From: JAJFFW01 sp038534195
GTDB taxonomy: Bacteria > Pseudomonadota > Alphaproteobacteria > Caulobacterales > Parvularculaceae
Direction: 5' to 3'
DNA: 64,000 bases
Assembly (NCBI GenBank): GCA_038534195.1
Contig: JBCAXE010000003.1
Coordinates: 1 to 64,000, forward strand
The notes below the pieces were generated by a model. That model worked only from the letters and a program-made list of their open reading frames with translations. It was not told the DNA's origin and did not search any database. The translations under genes and the position numbers were made by a program. Positions 51,166-59,808 of this stretch are shown here, one piece after another. The first letter of the stretch is position 1, and every line of letters begins with the position of its first letter.

Positions 51166-51948
51166 CTAGTCGAGTTCAATCCAAACAGGCACATGGTCGG
51201 ACGGTTTTTCACGGCCGCGCACTTTGCGATCGACGCCGGCTTTCTTTAAGCGGTCGGCGGCTTGCGGCGAAAGCAGGTGATGGTCGATGCGGATGCCGTG
51301 GTCTTTCTCCCAGGCGCCGCGCTGATAGTCCCAGAAGGTGAAAAGCGTTTTTGTCGGTTCGATCTGACGCACGGCTTCTGTAAGGCCAAGGTTCAAGATC
51401 TCGCGGAAAGCGGCTTTCGTTTCGGGCAGGAAGAGCGCGTCTTCCGCCCAGGCGGCAGGGTCGTAGCAATCTTCGTCCTGAGGAATGACGTTGTAATCGC
51501 CGGCGAGGACGAATGCTTCTTCCAGCGCGAGCAGCTTTTCCGCGCGCTTTTTTAACCGCTTCATCCATTTCAGCTTGTAGTCATATTTCGGCCCGGGCGC
51601 GGGATTGCCGTTCGGCAGATAGAGGCCGCCGAGCCGCACCGGCGCTTTGTCGCCAGGGCAGATCACCGCTTCGATATAGCGCGCCTGATCGTCCGACGTA
51701 TCGCCCGGCAACCCGCGGGTGACGTCTTCGATCGGGTGTTTCGACAGGAGCGCGACGCCGTTATAGGTTTTTTGTCCGTGTACAGCAACATTGTAGCCGC
51801 GATCCTCAAAGTCGCCCGACGGAAATTTTTCATCGACGCATTTGATTTCCTGCAAAACGACAGCGTCGGGTTTCGCTTCGTCGAACCATTCAAGAATGCG
51901 CGCCTGCCGCGCATTGATTGAATTCACATTATAGGTGGCGATTTTCAT
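51166..51948 (-). CDS. xthA: Exodeoxyribonuclease III (AP endonuclease)
   Basis: 260 residues. MKIATYNVNSINARQARILEW, with VVLQEIKCVDEKFPSGDF (the metal Glu), LAGDYNVIPQDEDCYDP (the catalytic Asp-x-Asn) and the end HLLSPQAADRL, KPSDHVPVWIELD are the complete EEP-family motifs. It cuts abasic sites and trims 3' ends in base excision repair. A single-gene unit by spacing. Confidence 0.97.
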   Translation of the reverse strand: MKIATYNVNSINARQARILEWFDEAKPDAVVLQEIKCVDEKFPSGDFEDRGYNVAVHGQKTYNGVALLSKHPIEDVTRGLPGDTSDDQARYIEAVICPGDKAPVRLGGLYLPNGNPAPGPKYDYKLKWMKRLKKRAEKLLALEEAFVLAGDYNVIPQDEDCYDPAAWAEDALFLPETKAAFREILNLGLTEAVRQIEPTKTLFTFWDYQRGAWEKDHGIRIDHHLLSPQAADRLKKAGVDRKVRGREKPSDHVPVWIELD

Positions 51949-52020
51949 GGTGGCGGTCTTTTGCTTGGGCGTAGCGGCGAAGCGTCGCCGCCATGCGCCG
52001 GGAAATTTGAATTTTTGATA

Positions 52021-52509
52021 TTAAGCGGCTTCGTTTGATTCCGCCATCGCCTTGACGCGGTCCAACGCATCACCCGCGTAACCGGGCCATAGGCTACGGG
52101 CGATAAAGCCGACGATTGGCGCGGTGAGCGCTGAGCGCGGGTAGAACGTAAATGTCCACGCAATTTTGGTTTCGGCTGGCCCAACCTCGTCGAATGACCA
52201 CGCGCCTTCCGCATGGGTGACGAGAAGGCCGAGCGGCGCCTTGAAGCCTTCGATGCGATAGGCGACGGCGGTGTTTTCCTCATAGGCCGTGAGCGTCTCG
52301 AGGAGCGAGGCGCCGTCCGACATGACGACACGTCGGCTGTGTCCCGGCGCAGTCCACTCGCCCTTGCGCTCGGTCACGTCGCGAACGCCGGGCAGCGGTC
52401 CCTTCGGTAAGAGGACTTTGGTCAGGTCCGCGGGGATCGCTGTGGCGAAGGCGTGCGCTTTATCGCGCGCCGTGCGGACAGACACGGTCGTGGCGATGGG
52501 CCCGGTCAC
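52021..52509 (-). CDS. SRPBCC-family protein
   Basis: 162 residues from a GTG at 52509 that overlaps the stop of the previous gene (GTGA). MTGPIATTVSVRTARDKAHA, then LLETLTAYEENTAVAYRIEG and AWTFTFYPRSALTAPIV are the strands and helix of the SRPBCC (START-like) fold. No catalytic residues are evident. It resembles 63223-63687 in layout. The coupling with the DUF6151 gene is clear from the overlap. Confidence 0.82.
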   Translation of the reverse strand: MTGPIATTVSVRTARDKAHAFATAIPADLTKVLLPKGPLPGVRDVTERKGEWTAPGHSRRVVMSDGASLLETLTAYEENTAVAYRIEGFKAPLGLLVTHAEGAWSFDEVGPAETKIAWTFTFYPRSALTAPIVGFIARSLWPGYAGDALDRVKAMAESNEAA

Positions 52510-53120
52510 GCCGCGTCGATCCGCGCGTCGATCGCCGCGCGTTCTGCGGCGCTTAAGACGGTCGGCTCTACGAGCGGGTTCTTGTCCTCGTCGAAAAAGG
52601 GCGTTGCGGTGTCGCCTTTCAGCTTCGCGCCAATCATTTTCGCGACCATGCCCGCCATGGCGAGGGGGCTGACCTTTTTTGCGAGGGCGGACGGGTCGCC
52701 ATGGGCGCCCTCTTGGTTGACGCCGCCGCGCACGGGCCCGATTGCGGCCGCCTTGTCCTGTCCCTGATCGCTGATGAAGGCGGTGATCAAACCCACAAAA
52801 GGTACATCCGGCGTCGACGCAGTATTGCCGATGGGCGACCTGCAACAATCCGCATACCACCGATAAATGCCTTTCGGCGTCACCTTGACGCTGCGGATAT
52901 GGTTCTGGCCTTTGGTGAATGTGAGGCGCGAGGGCTTGGTCTGAAAAATGTCAGTGCCGCCCTGAGCGTCGAGGACGCTGTCGTCCTTTTCAAGATAATG
53001 CGCGAAGGCCTGGCAGTCGCGGCAATAACAGATGAGCCTGTTTCCGCCTTTGGGCGAGACATCCCGCAGCGTACCCGCGACTTCCCCGCATGCGCAGGAC
53101 ACGTTGACCGTAACCGACAT
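52506..53120 (-). CDS. DUF6151-family protein, GFA-like zinc fold
   Basis: 204 residues. VSCACGEVAGTLRDVSP, LICYCRDCQAFAHYL and YADCCRSPIGNTAS give a cysteine pattern like the GFA fold. The C-terminal half is alpha-helical. I assign DUF6151 from the general pattern. The metal ligands are likely the C-x-C and C-x2-C pairs. It is coupled to the SRPBCC gene downstream. Confidence 0.8.
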   Translation of the reverse strand: MSVTVNVSCACGEVAGTLRDVSPKGGNRLICYCRDCQAFAHYLEKDDSVLDAQGGTDIFQTKPSRLTFTKGQNHIRSVKVTPKGIYRWYADCCRSPIGNTASTPDVPFVGLITAFISDQGQDKAAAIGPVRGGVNQEGAHGDPSALAKKVSPLAMAGMVAKMIGAKLKGDTATPFFDEDKNPLVEPTVLSAAERAAIDARIDAA

Positions 53121-53180
53121 AAGAAAGCCCTCAATTGCCTGACACCAGATATAGGCGTTCGCGCCCGTAGCGCCAGACGC

Positions 53181-53858
53181 CTAGTTGCTGAGAAATGTCG
53201 TGAAGTCGTCAATATGGGCGCGCGCCGACCGCAGATCGTTGACCGGCGCGGCCGGGTCTGCATAGCCCATCGCCATCCCGCAATAAAGCTGTTCGTTCTC
53301 GGCAAGGCCAAGAAACGCCGACACGGTTTTCGCGCGCGTGACCCAGGCCTCCTGCATGCAGGTGGCGAGACCGCGTTCATGCGCCGCGAGCGCCAGCGTC
53401 TGCATGAACATGCCGAGATGGGCCCACTGGCCCTTGTCGAACATGCGATCCAGTGAAAAGAAAAGCCCCACCGGCGCGTCGAAGAATTCGAAATTCCGGG
53501 TGAGGTGCAGGAGCCGCGCGGTCTTATCCTCGCGCGGGATGCCGAGCCGCTCATACATGGCTTCGCCGACCTCATATCGTCGGGTGCGGTAAGGCTCCAC
53601 AAGGCCGCTCGGATAGACGGCGAGTTCGGCCTCATCCGCAAACGGATTGTCAGCGATCGCTTTCTTGACGGTCTCGACGAGGCGGTCGCGCGCGGCGCCC
53701 GTCAATACATGAACGCGCCAGGGCTGAAGATTGCCCCCGGACGGGGACCAGCGCGCAACGTCAAGTACGGCTCGGATTTCTTCCTCTGGGACCTGCTTAT
53801 CCAGAAAGGCGCGGGTCGATATGCGGCTTTTGATGGCGTCGGCGATGGGATGGGACAT
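53181..53858 (-). CDS. Nitroreductase-family protein
   Basis: 225 residues from the ATG at 53858; an upstream in-frame extension adds a poorly coding 22 residues. DAIKSRISTRAFLDKQVP and LDVARWSPSGGNLQPWRVHV are the FMN-binding start. HLGMFMQTLALAAHERGLAT follows, then FLGLAENEQLYCGMAMGYAD. It is a flavin-dependent reductase using NAD(P)H with unknown acceptor. Monocistronic, divergent from the ClpP-like gene. Confidence 0.92.
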   Translation of the reverse strand: MSHPIADAIKSRISTRAFLDKQVPEEEIRAVLDVARWSPSGGNLQPWRVHVLTGAARDRLVETVKKAIADNPFADEAELAVYPSGLVEPYRTRRYEVGEAMYERLGIPREDKTARLLHLTRNFEFFDAPVGLFFSLDRMFDKGQWAHLGMFMQTLALAAHERGLATCMQEAWVTRAKTVSAFLGLAENEQLYCGMAMGYADPAAPVNDLRSARAHIDDFTTFLSN

Positions 53859-53968
53859 GGCGCTGGCGCGGGCTCCTTGAGATTTTCGCAGCCAAAACCT
53901 ATCGGCCCCCTGACAAGCCGGCAAGCGCGCCTTACAAAAGATGGCGTAATGGTCACGCGGGTTAATTT

Positions 53969-54601
53969 ATGAAACCGAATCCACTGGCGCTCGCAGCGCT
54001 CTTCGGGCTCCTGATTTTTGTCGCTCTGCAGACCGAACAGAAATTCAACGCGCAGAAAAGCAACTTCACCACGCGCCAGGAAGGCGACGCGATCGTCTTT
54101 GTGTGGCGCGATGAAGTGCGCTTCCCGATGTCGCTGCGCTTGCGCGAAACGTTTTAGGAGGCGCGCGGCCGGGTCGATCACATCATTATCGATCTCGCCT
54201 CGCCAGGCGGCGCCGTTGCGGAAGGGCGCGAGGTAATCGCGGTGATCAACGACATGAAGAAAACCCATCTCGTGGAGACGCGCGTCCAGCAGGGAAGGGT
54301 GTGCGCTTCTATGTGCGTGCCGATTTACCTGCAGGGCGAGAGAAGAAGCGCACACCCCACCTCGCGCTGGATGTTCCACGAACCGTCATCGGTGGACGCG
54401 ATCACTGGCGAGAAAGTCGAAACGCCGGAATTCGAACAGCGCATGGACACACGCCGCATCGTCGACCGCTATTTCAAAAATTCAGACATCAACCCCGACT
54501 GGCTGCAGGCGCTGGAAGACCAATGGAAAGGCAAAGACATCTGGAAGACAGGCCGGCAGCTCGTGAACGAAGGCAGCGGGATCATTACGAATTTGGGGTG
54601 A
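53969..54601 (+). pseudogene. ClpP/crotonase-fold membrane protein with an in-frame stop
   Basis: One reading frame of 210 codons with TAG at 54155-54157. Before it: a membrane anchor (ALAALFGLLIFVALQ) and a domain to RLRETF. After it, in the same frame: EARGRVDHIIIDLASPGGAV, REVIAVINDMKKTHLVET, and CASMCVPIYLQG, the pattern of the ClpP-like serine protease fold (Ser in CASMC near residue 113, His expected in SRWMFHEPS). CAG to TAG would be a single change. The mature part is complete after the stop, but no internal start is near enough to save the signal anchor. COG3904-like family. Confidence 0.75.
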
Positions 54602-54606
54602 GGGAA

Positions 54607-55255
54607 TTATTTCGCGATTGCAGAATTATGGGTGTACGTTGTCCAGTCCGGTTCATAATTCTCTGTGGCCTGATCGCCCCAACAACGCCAGCCGTCTCTT
54701 TGTCCACGCGAAAACAATTCAATACGGGGCCCCCAGGAACACGACTCAATCAATTCATATTGTTCATCTGGCTTTCTTGAATGCTCGCGTTTCCGGGTTG
54801 CGATCAAATTGACCTGGCTTCTTCCGGGGGGAAGTGTCCTTGCGCCTTTCCCTCGTACACCGAATAAAATGACTTCGGTCACGTTTCTAAAGTAAAATCC
54901 GACGCCGCGCCCATCGGAGCCGCCGTCCTTCCGTATCTTATGCCAGATAAGGTTCGATTTATATTCGAATCCCCACGCTTCCATGACGCTGAGCCCTTCC
55001 CGCAACAATGCGTTTTGGCACCCAAAGATAAAGATGGGCCGGTTCTGCGCTAATTCTGGAAACAGGTAAGCCGCAAATATCATCAAGCGTCATTGTTGAG
55101 TACCGCGATAAACGCTTATGCTCTGGCGCCATTTTTCCCGTTCGATTTGTAAACCTCCATGGCGGATCCGCCAGAACAGTTCCAAATTTTTTGTCGCCCG
55201 CGAATTTCAACAAATCACGGCCGACATCGCTGATTGGGACGATGTTATCTGTCAT
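54607..55255 (-). pseudogene. MT-A70-type DNA N6-adenine methyltransferase, frameshifted
   Basis: The first frame, from the ATG at 55255, has FGTVLADPPWRFTNRTG with DPPW (30-33) and reaches AEPAHLYLWVP. The second frame continues with NALLREGLSVMEAWGFEYKS, LIWHKIRKDG and VGFYFRNVTEVILFGVRGKG, through to NYEPDWTTY. The two join if one T is removed from the TTTT run at 55013-55016 (plus strand), giving the expected WVPNALL. It overlaps the 3' end of the restriction enzyme gene by 11 bases. It is the methylase half of the type II system. Confidence 0.85.
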
Positions 55256-55838
55256 CGGTATAGCATTCCTTTGTAATCGCAAAGACCACGATAGGGCATC
55301 CTCCTCCAGCGCCGCCTTCGAGTCTCGGCAAAAGTTTCCCCCATGTGCGTCGTGGAGTTTCCGTAGCTCGATCCCTTGTTAGGCCATTAAAGATATCCTG
55401 CAGCTCGGTTGCTCTTGTAATAATTACGCCAACATCAATTGCCCTCAAATCGAAAAGTTGTCGGAAATTATTCAAATCACGATCATAAAATGGGTCTTTG
55501 TTATTCCATTCCACTTCGAGGGCGACGCGTCCCTTGACGCAATCCACTTTGTGTGTGGGAGCGTCGTATCGAGTATCGTCGACGATCGTCGCTGTGCGGT
55601 ATAATTTCTCCTCCCATCCAAGCTGAAAAAGCCGTTCATCAAGCTTTTTTGCGATCCGTGATTTCGACCCGCCTGCAGCGCTTATGTCTGAAGCTCTAAG
55701 TTCGAACTCCCTCAGCACAGTGAGGATATCTCGCCATTCTGCTCCGCACGCCGTATGTAGCACTGCCAAACCGTTACGCCATTCTTTGACGTCAAATCGA
55801 TCGGAAACATCGTTCGGAACTAGTGAATCTACCAACAT
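55245..55838 (-). CDS. Type II restriction endonuclease, BglII/BstYI family
   Basis: 197 residues. VDCVKGRVALEVEWNNKDPF has the PD-(D/E)xK-like core: Asp99, Glu108 and Glu110 (D-x8-E-x-E; BglII and BstYI have Gln at the last site). YDRDLNNFRQLFDLRAIDVG, then VIITRATELQDIFNGL follow the family. BglII cuts AGATCT and BstYI RGATCY; the site of this enzyme cannot be read from sequence. The gene is intact, more AT-rich than its neighbours, and paired with an MT-A70 methylase. Confidence 0.88.
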   Translation of the reverse strand: MLVDSLVPNDVSDRFDVKEWRNGLAVLHTACGAEWRDILTVLREFELRASDISAAGGSKSRIAKKLDERLFQLGWEEKLYRTATIVDDTRYDAPTHKVDCVKGRVALEVEWNNKDPFYDRDLNNFRQLFDLRAIDVGVIITRATELQDIFNGLTRDRATETPRRTWGKLLPRLEGGAGGGCPIVVFAITKECYTDDR

Positions 55839-55938
55839 CCCCGACCGATTAACCAGATTCGCAGAAACTTCGGAGTTCTTGCTTTGTTCTAATGGTGTTT
55901 GGCGGCTATGTCAATCCGAATCACGATTGCATCGTTAG

Positions 55939-56283
55939 TTACAAACTAAAACTCGTCCCGCACCCGCAATTGGCAGTGGCGTTCGGATTGTTGATCTTGA
56001 AGGCTGCGCCGATGAGTTCATCGGAAAAATCGATTTCGGAATCTTTCATATATTCCGATGACATCTCGTCCACGAGGACGACGATCCCGTCTTTTTCGAT
56101 GGCGAAGTCATCATCGTTCCGTTCCGAGACGATGTCGAACTCATATTGAAAACCGGAGCAGCCGCCGCCGTTGACCGCGACGCGCAGCATGGCGCCGGCG
56201 GGCTCCTTTGCCAGAATGGCGGCGATGCGCGTCGCCGCCTTGTCGGAGACAGTAATGCCGTGCTTTTCCAGTGTGTCGCTCAT
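55939..56283 (-). CDS. erpA: Iron-sulfur cluster insertion protein
   Basis: 114 residues of the A-type carrier family. The three ligand cysteines are Cys42 (NGGGCSGFQY), Cys106 and Cys108 (NCGCGTSFSL). It carries and delivers Fe-S clusters to target proteins. ITVSDKAATRIAAIL is the start of the fold. It is divergent from dgt, a common alphaproteobacterial arrangement. Confidence 0.96.
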   Translation of the reverse strand: MSDTLEKHGITVSDKAATRIAAILAKEPAGAMLRVAVNGGGCSGFQYEFDIVSERNDDDFAIEKDGIVVLVDEMSSEYMKDSEIDFSDELIGAAFKINNPNATANCGCGTSFSL

Positions 56284-56451
56284 CGGGACCTCTTAAATCG
56301 TTAGAGATAAAATAGGGATTTAGAGGCGGTTAGGAAAGGGGGCGCATCTGGCTTGCGCTCAACCCAGTTCTAAGCCCAGCCCCCAGCCATGCCTCTGCGC
56401 CTCCCCGCGAGGGCTTTGCGCCGGCGCGCAACGCAGCCTAGACAAAGGCCC

Positions 56452-57651
56452 ATGGCTGGCCCGATCCCATTCCCCGCGCCCCTTGCGCCTTACGCCGCCA
56501 GAGCGTCTGAGACGCGCGGGCGGCTCCATGCGGAGCCGGAAAGCGCGACCCGCACGCCATTCCAGCGCGACCGGGACCGGGTTATCCATTCTGTGGCGTT
56601 CCGGCGTCTCAAGCACAAAACACAAGTCTTCATTTACCATGAGGGCGATCACTTTCGCACGCGCCTTACCCATTCGCTGGAGGTCGCGCAGATCTCGCGC
56701 TCAATCGCGCGGGCGCTCCGCCTTGATGAAGATCTCGCTGAGTGCGTGGCGCTCGCCCACGATCTCGGCCATCCGCCCTTCGGCCATACAGGCGAAGATG
56801 TGTTGATTGAATGCATGGCGGATTACGCCGGGTTCGATCACAACGCGCAGACGCTTCGGCTCCTCACGAAGCTGGAAAAACGCCACGCCGCTTTTGACGG
56901 GCTCAACCTCACCTGGGAGACGCTGGAAGGCGTCGTCAAGCATAATGGCCCGCTTGTGGGCGAGGGGATGAAACCGCTCCCCGCCGCGATTACCGAATAT
57001 GCCGAGACCCATGATCTCTGGCTTGATACGTATGCGTCCCTTGAGGCGCAGGTGGCCGCGCTCGCCGATGATATCGCCTATAATAATCATGATGTGGACG
57101 ACGGCCTGCGGGCCGGGCTCTTTTCGTTCGATGAAGCGCGCGAGCTGCCGCTGGTGGGGCCAGCGCTACAAAAGGCGGAGGCCGCGTGGCCGGAGGCGCC
57201 GCGCACCATTCTCATCGCCGAGGCGGTGTCGGATTTGATCGGCGCCATGGTCAGCGACGTGGTGGGCGAGGCGCGCGCCGCCCTTGAAACGGTGAAGCCG
57301 GAAACCGCCGACGATGTGCGCCGCGCCGGTTATCCGATTGTGAACTTCTCCGATCCCATGCGCGAACAGCTCGGCGGGCTCCGCCGGTTTTTGCACGAGA
57401 ACATGTATCGCCACTACAAAGTGAACCGCGCCCGCAGTCAGGCCAAGCGCATCGTGCGCGCGCTTTTCGACCTGTTCTTTTCCGAACCGGAAACCCTGCC
57501 GCCCGAATGGCGCGCGCGCTATGAGGCGGGCGGCGCCGGGGCTGACAAGGCGCGGCTCGCAAGAGTTGTGTGTGATTATATCGCCGGCATGACGGACCGC
57601 TATGCGATCTCCGAACATGACCGCTTGTTTGGAGCCGGTCCATCGATCTGA
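56452..57651 (+). CDS. Deoxyguanosinetriphosphate triphosphohydrolase-like protein
   Basis: 399 residues from the ATG at 56452; an ATG at 56389 is in frame but adds an Arg-rich, unlikely start. The HD metal motif is HD103-104 in AHDLGHPPFGHTGED, with His74 (RLTHSLEVAQ) and the distant Asp in ALADDIAYNNHDVDDG. FRRLKHKTQVF precedes them. It removes triphosphate from dNTPs. Start of the conserved dgt - (argS) - SPOR - nagZ - scpAB block. Confidence 0.95.
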   Translation: MAGPIPFPAPLAPYAARASETRGRLHAEPESATRTPFQRDRDRVIHSVAFRRLKHKTQVFIYHEGDHFRTRLTHSLEVAQISRSIARALRLDEDLAECVALAHDLGHPPFGHTGEDVLIECMADYAGFDHNAQTLRLLTKLEKRHAAFDGLNLTWETLEGVVKHNGPLVGEGMKPLPAAITEYAETHDLWLDTYASLEAQVAALADDIAYNNHDVDDGLRAGLFSFDEARELPLVGPALQKAEAAWPEAPRTILIAEAVSDLIGAMVSDVVGEARAALETVKPETADDVRRAGYPIVNFSDPMREQLGGLRRFLHENMYRHYKVNRARSQAKRIVRALFDLFFSEPETLPPEWRARYEAGGAGADKARLARVVCDYIAGMTDRYAISEHDRLFGAGPSI

Positions 57652-57661
57652 CCGGGCTGGG

Positions 57662-57682
57662 AGTGGCGGGGCGCCCGCCACT
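57662..57682 (+). terminator. Hairpin after dgt
   Basis: AGTGGCGGG (57662-57670), loop GCG, CCCGCCACT (57674-57682): a perfect nine-base-pair stem 11 bases after the dgt stop. The following run is ATTTCCCCTT, so the T-tract is weak. Confidence 0.55.
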
Positions 57683-57809
57683 ATTTCCCCTTATTGGCGC
57701 GGTAATGTTATGCTTGCGCTGCAGAGGCGATTCGCGCGAGTGAAACGTTTAGAAAACGTGCTGCACGGGGAGCGCGCCCACCACGCGAATGGCGGCGAAG
57801 GAGAAGACC

Positions 57810-58721
57810 ATGGCTGACGACGACGATCTGGAAGAAGAATACGAAGAAGAGTTCGACGATTACGATGATGACGATGAAGATGATGAAGGCGCGATTTCCG
57901 GTCTTGTTGTTCTGCTCATGGGCGTCGTCATGCTTGGCGCCTTCGCGTCGGTCGTTTGGATCGCCTATCAGCAGGGGATAAAGAATTCCAACAGCGAAAC
58001 GCCCTATGTGGCCGCTGATCCAGAGCCTGTTAAAATTGAGACCGCCGAGGATGTCGCGTCGGCCGGCAATGACCGCGAGGTCTACGACAATCTTGAGGGC
58101 CGCGACGCCGATCCTGTAGAGATTATCGCCGCAGGCCCAGAAGAGCCGGTTGATCGATCCGTAGACGACACAATCGGCGCGATCGCCTCATCGGTTGGCG
58201 GCACGGTTGATGACGCGATGGACGACGCTGGCGCGATTACCGACGACGCCGTCGCTGACCGTATCGCGCAGCTTGAACAAGCCGATCAGGCCCTGCAGGA
58301 TCTGGCCGACGACGCCGGTTCAGCCGCCGACGCCATGGTCGACGATGCGGCGACGGCGGTGACGAACGCCAGCGACGCAGCCGCCGACACGCTCGCCTCT
58401 GTGACATCAACAGCCGACGATGCGATCACGGTTCCTGATCCGCCGTCGCTTGGCGGCGGCGACGCGCTTGCCGGCTCGCATCTCGTTCAGGTCGGCGCGT
58501 TCCGGTCCGAAGCCGAAGCTGATACGTTCTGGGGAAGCATGGAAAGCAAAATGGGCGACTATCTCTCCGGCAAATCCAAAGATGTGGAATTCGCTGATCT
58601 CGGCGACAGGGGCGTTTTCTATCGTCTCCGCGTCGGACCGTTCGCATCATCTGATGCGGCGAGAACCTATTGCGCAGGCCTGAAAGAGCGCGGCCAGGAC
58701 TGCCTTATTAAAGCAAAGTAG
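57810..58721 (+). CDS. SPOR-domain membrane protein
   Basis: 303 residues from the ATG at 57810 (AGGAG eight bases upstream); an ATG at 57789 is in frame. The N-terminus is a very acidic run (residues 3-26), followed by one membrane helix at about 28-52. A long Ala/Asp-rich linker precedes the C-terminal SPOR domain (about 225-303): GSHLVQVGAFRSEAEADTFW and YRLRVGPFASSDAARTYCAG. It should sit in the inner membrane with SPOR binding denuded glycan at the septum. It is followed by nagZ after five bases. Confidence 0.93.
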   Translation: MADDDDLEEEYEEEFDDYDDDDEDDEGAISGLVVLLMGVVMLGAFASVVWIAYQQGIKNSNSETPYVAADPEPVKIETAEDVASAGNDREVYDNLEGRDADPVEIIAAGPEEPVDRSVDDTIGAIASSVGGTVDDAMDDAGAITDDAVADRIAQLEQADQALQDLADDAGSAADAMVDDAATAVTNASDAAADTLASVTSTADDAITVPDPPSLGGGDALAGSHLVQVGAFRSEAEADTFWGSMESKMGDYLSGKSKDVEFADLGDRGVFYRLRVGPFASSDAARTYCAGLKERGQDCLIKAK

Positions 58722-58726
58722 CGTTC

Positions 58727-59746
58727 ATGCAGTCTGCGGTGGTTTATGATTGTGAAGGCGCGCGCTTGTCGGACGACGAGCGCGCGTTTTTTCGCGAGGC
58801 CGACCCGTGGGGCTTTATTGTTTTCGCGCGCCACTGCGAAACGCCGGACGCGGTGCGCGCCCATTGCGATGAGTTGCGCGACTGCGTCGGGCGCGATGCG
58901 CCGATCCTGATCGACCAGGAAGGCGGGCGCGTCACCCGCATGAAAACGCCCGTCTTTCCGGAGCACAAACCGCCGGCCGTATTTGGCGAACTATGGCGGC
59001 TCGACCCTAAAAAGGCGCTCGAAGCGGCGCGCTTGAATGCGATATTGCTGGGGCGAATGGTCTCCGATCTCGGCGTCACCATTGATTGCGTGCCGGCGCT
59101 CGACGTGCCGCAGATTGACGCCGACCCCGCCACTGTCGGCGACCGCGCGCTCGCCAAACATCCGGACACGATCGCTGCGCTTGGACGGGCGGCCATGGAA
59201 GGGCTGATTGAAGGCGGCGCCTTGCCCGTCATTAAGCACATGCCGGGGCTCGGACGCGCGCTGTGCGACAGTCACCATGAATTGCCACGCGTCATCGCTG
59301 GGAAAGATGATTTGCGTAAGGAAGATTTTGCGCCGTTCAAAGCGCTGAATGACGCGCCGATGGGCATGACCTGTCACGTGGTGTTCGACGCTTATGATGA
59401 CGCCAACCCGGCGACGCATTCAAAAGCGATCGTCGAAGATGTCATCCGCGGCGAGATCGGGTTTGACGGCCTTCTTTTTACCGATGATTTGAAGATGGAA
59501 GCGCTTGACGGCGATTACGCGGCGCGCGTGCGCCGGTCTTATGAGGCGGGATGCGATATCGCGCTTTGCTGTAATTTTTCGCTGGCCGACAAGGTCAAAG
59601 CGCAATCGGAAGCGCGCCCGCTCACGGGCGACGGTGAGCGCCGTGCGGGCGCGGCGATGGGCTTGTTGACCGAGCCGGATCGCCCCGCGACCGACGCGCA
59701 ATACGCCCGCCTGGCGGATTTGTTGCGGCCGGTGGCGGCGGCGTAA
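58727..59746 (+). CDS. nagZ: Beta-N-acetylhexosaminidase
   Basis: 339 residues, GH3 family. DQEGGRVTRM (about 63-72) and KHMPGLGR (170-177), with DSHHELP (His183 as catalytic acid/base), are the NagZ motifs, though the loop reads KHMPGLG rather than KHFPGHG. It removes GlcNAc from anhydro-muropeptides, the step before AnmK (445-1569) acts on the muramic acid. It lies between the SPOR gene and scpA. Confidence 0.96.
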   Translation: MQSAVVYDCEGARLSDDERAFFREADPWGFIVFARHCETPDAVRAHCDELRDCVGRDAPILIDQEGGRVTRMKTPVFPEHKPPAVFGELWRLDPKKALEAARLNAILLGRMVSDLGVTIDCVPALDVPQIDADPATVGDRALAKHPDTIAALGRAAMEGLIEGGALPVIKHMPGLGRALCDSHHELPRVIAGKDDLRKEDFAPFKALNDAPMGMTCHVVFDAYDDANPATHSKAIVEDVIRGEIGFDGLLFTDDLKMEALDGDYAARVRRSYEAGCDIALCCNFSLADKVKAQSEARPLTGDGERRAGAAMGLLTEPDRPATDAQYARLADLLRPVAAA

Positions 59747-59808
59747 CGCGCACCCTGTGTCAGCGCGGGATTGTGTAAAATTCGCCTAAAATTTGTGCGA
59801 TAAATTCA

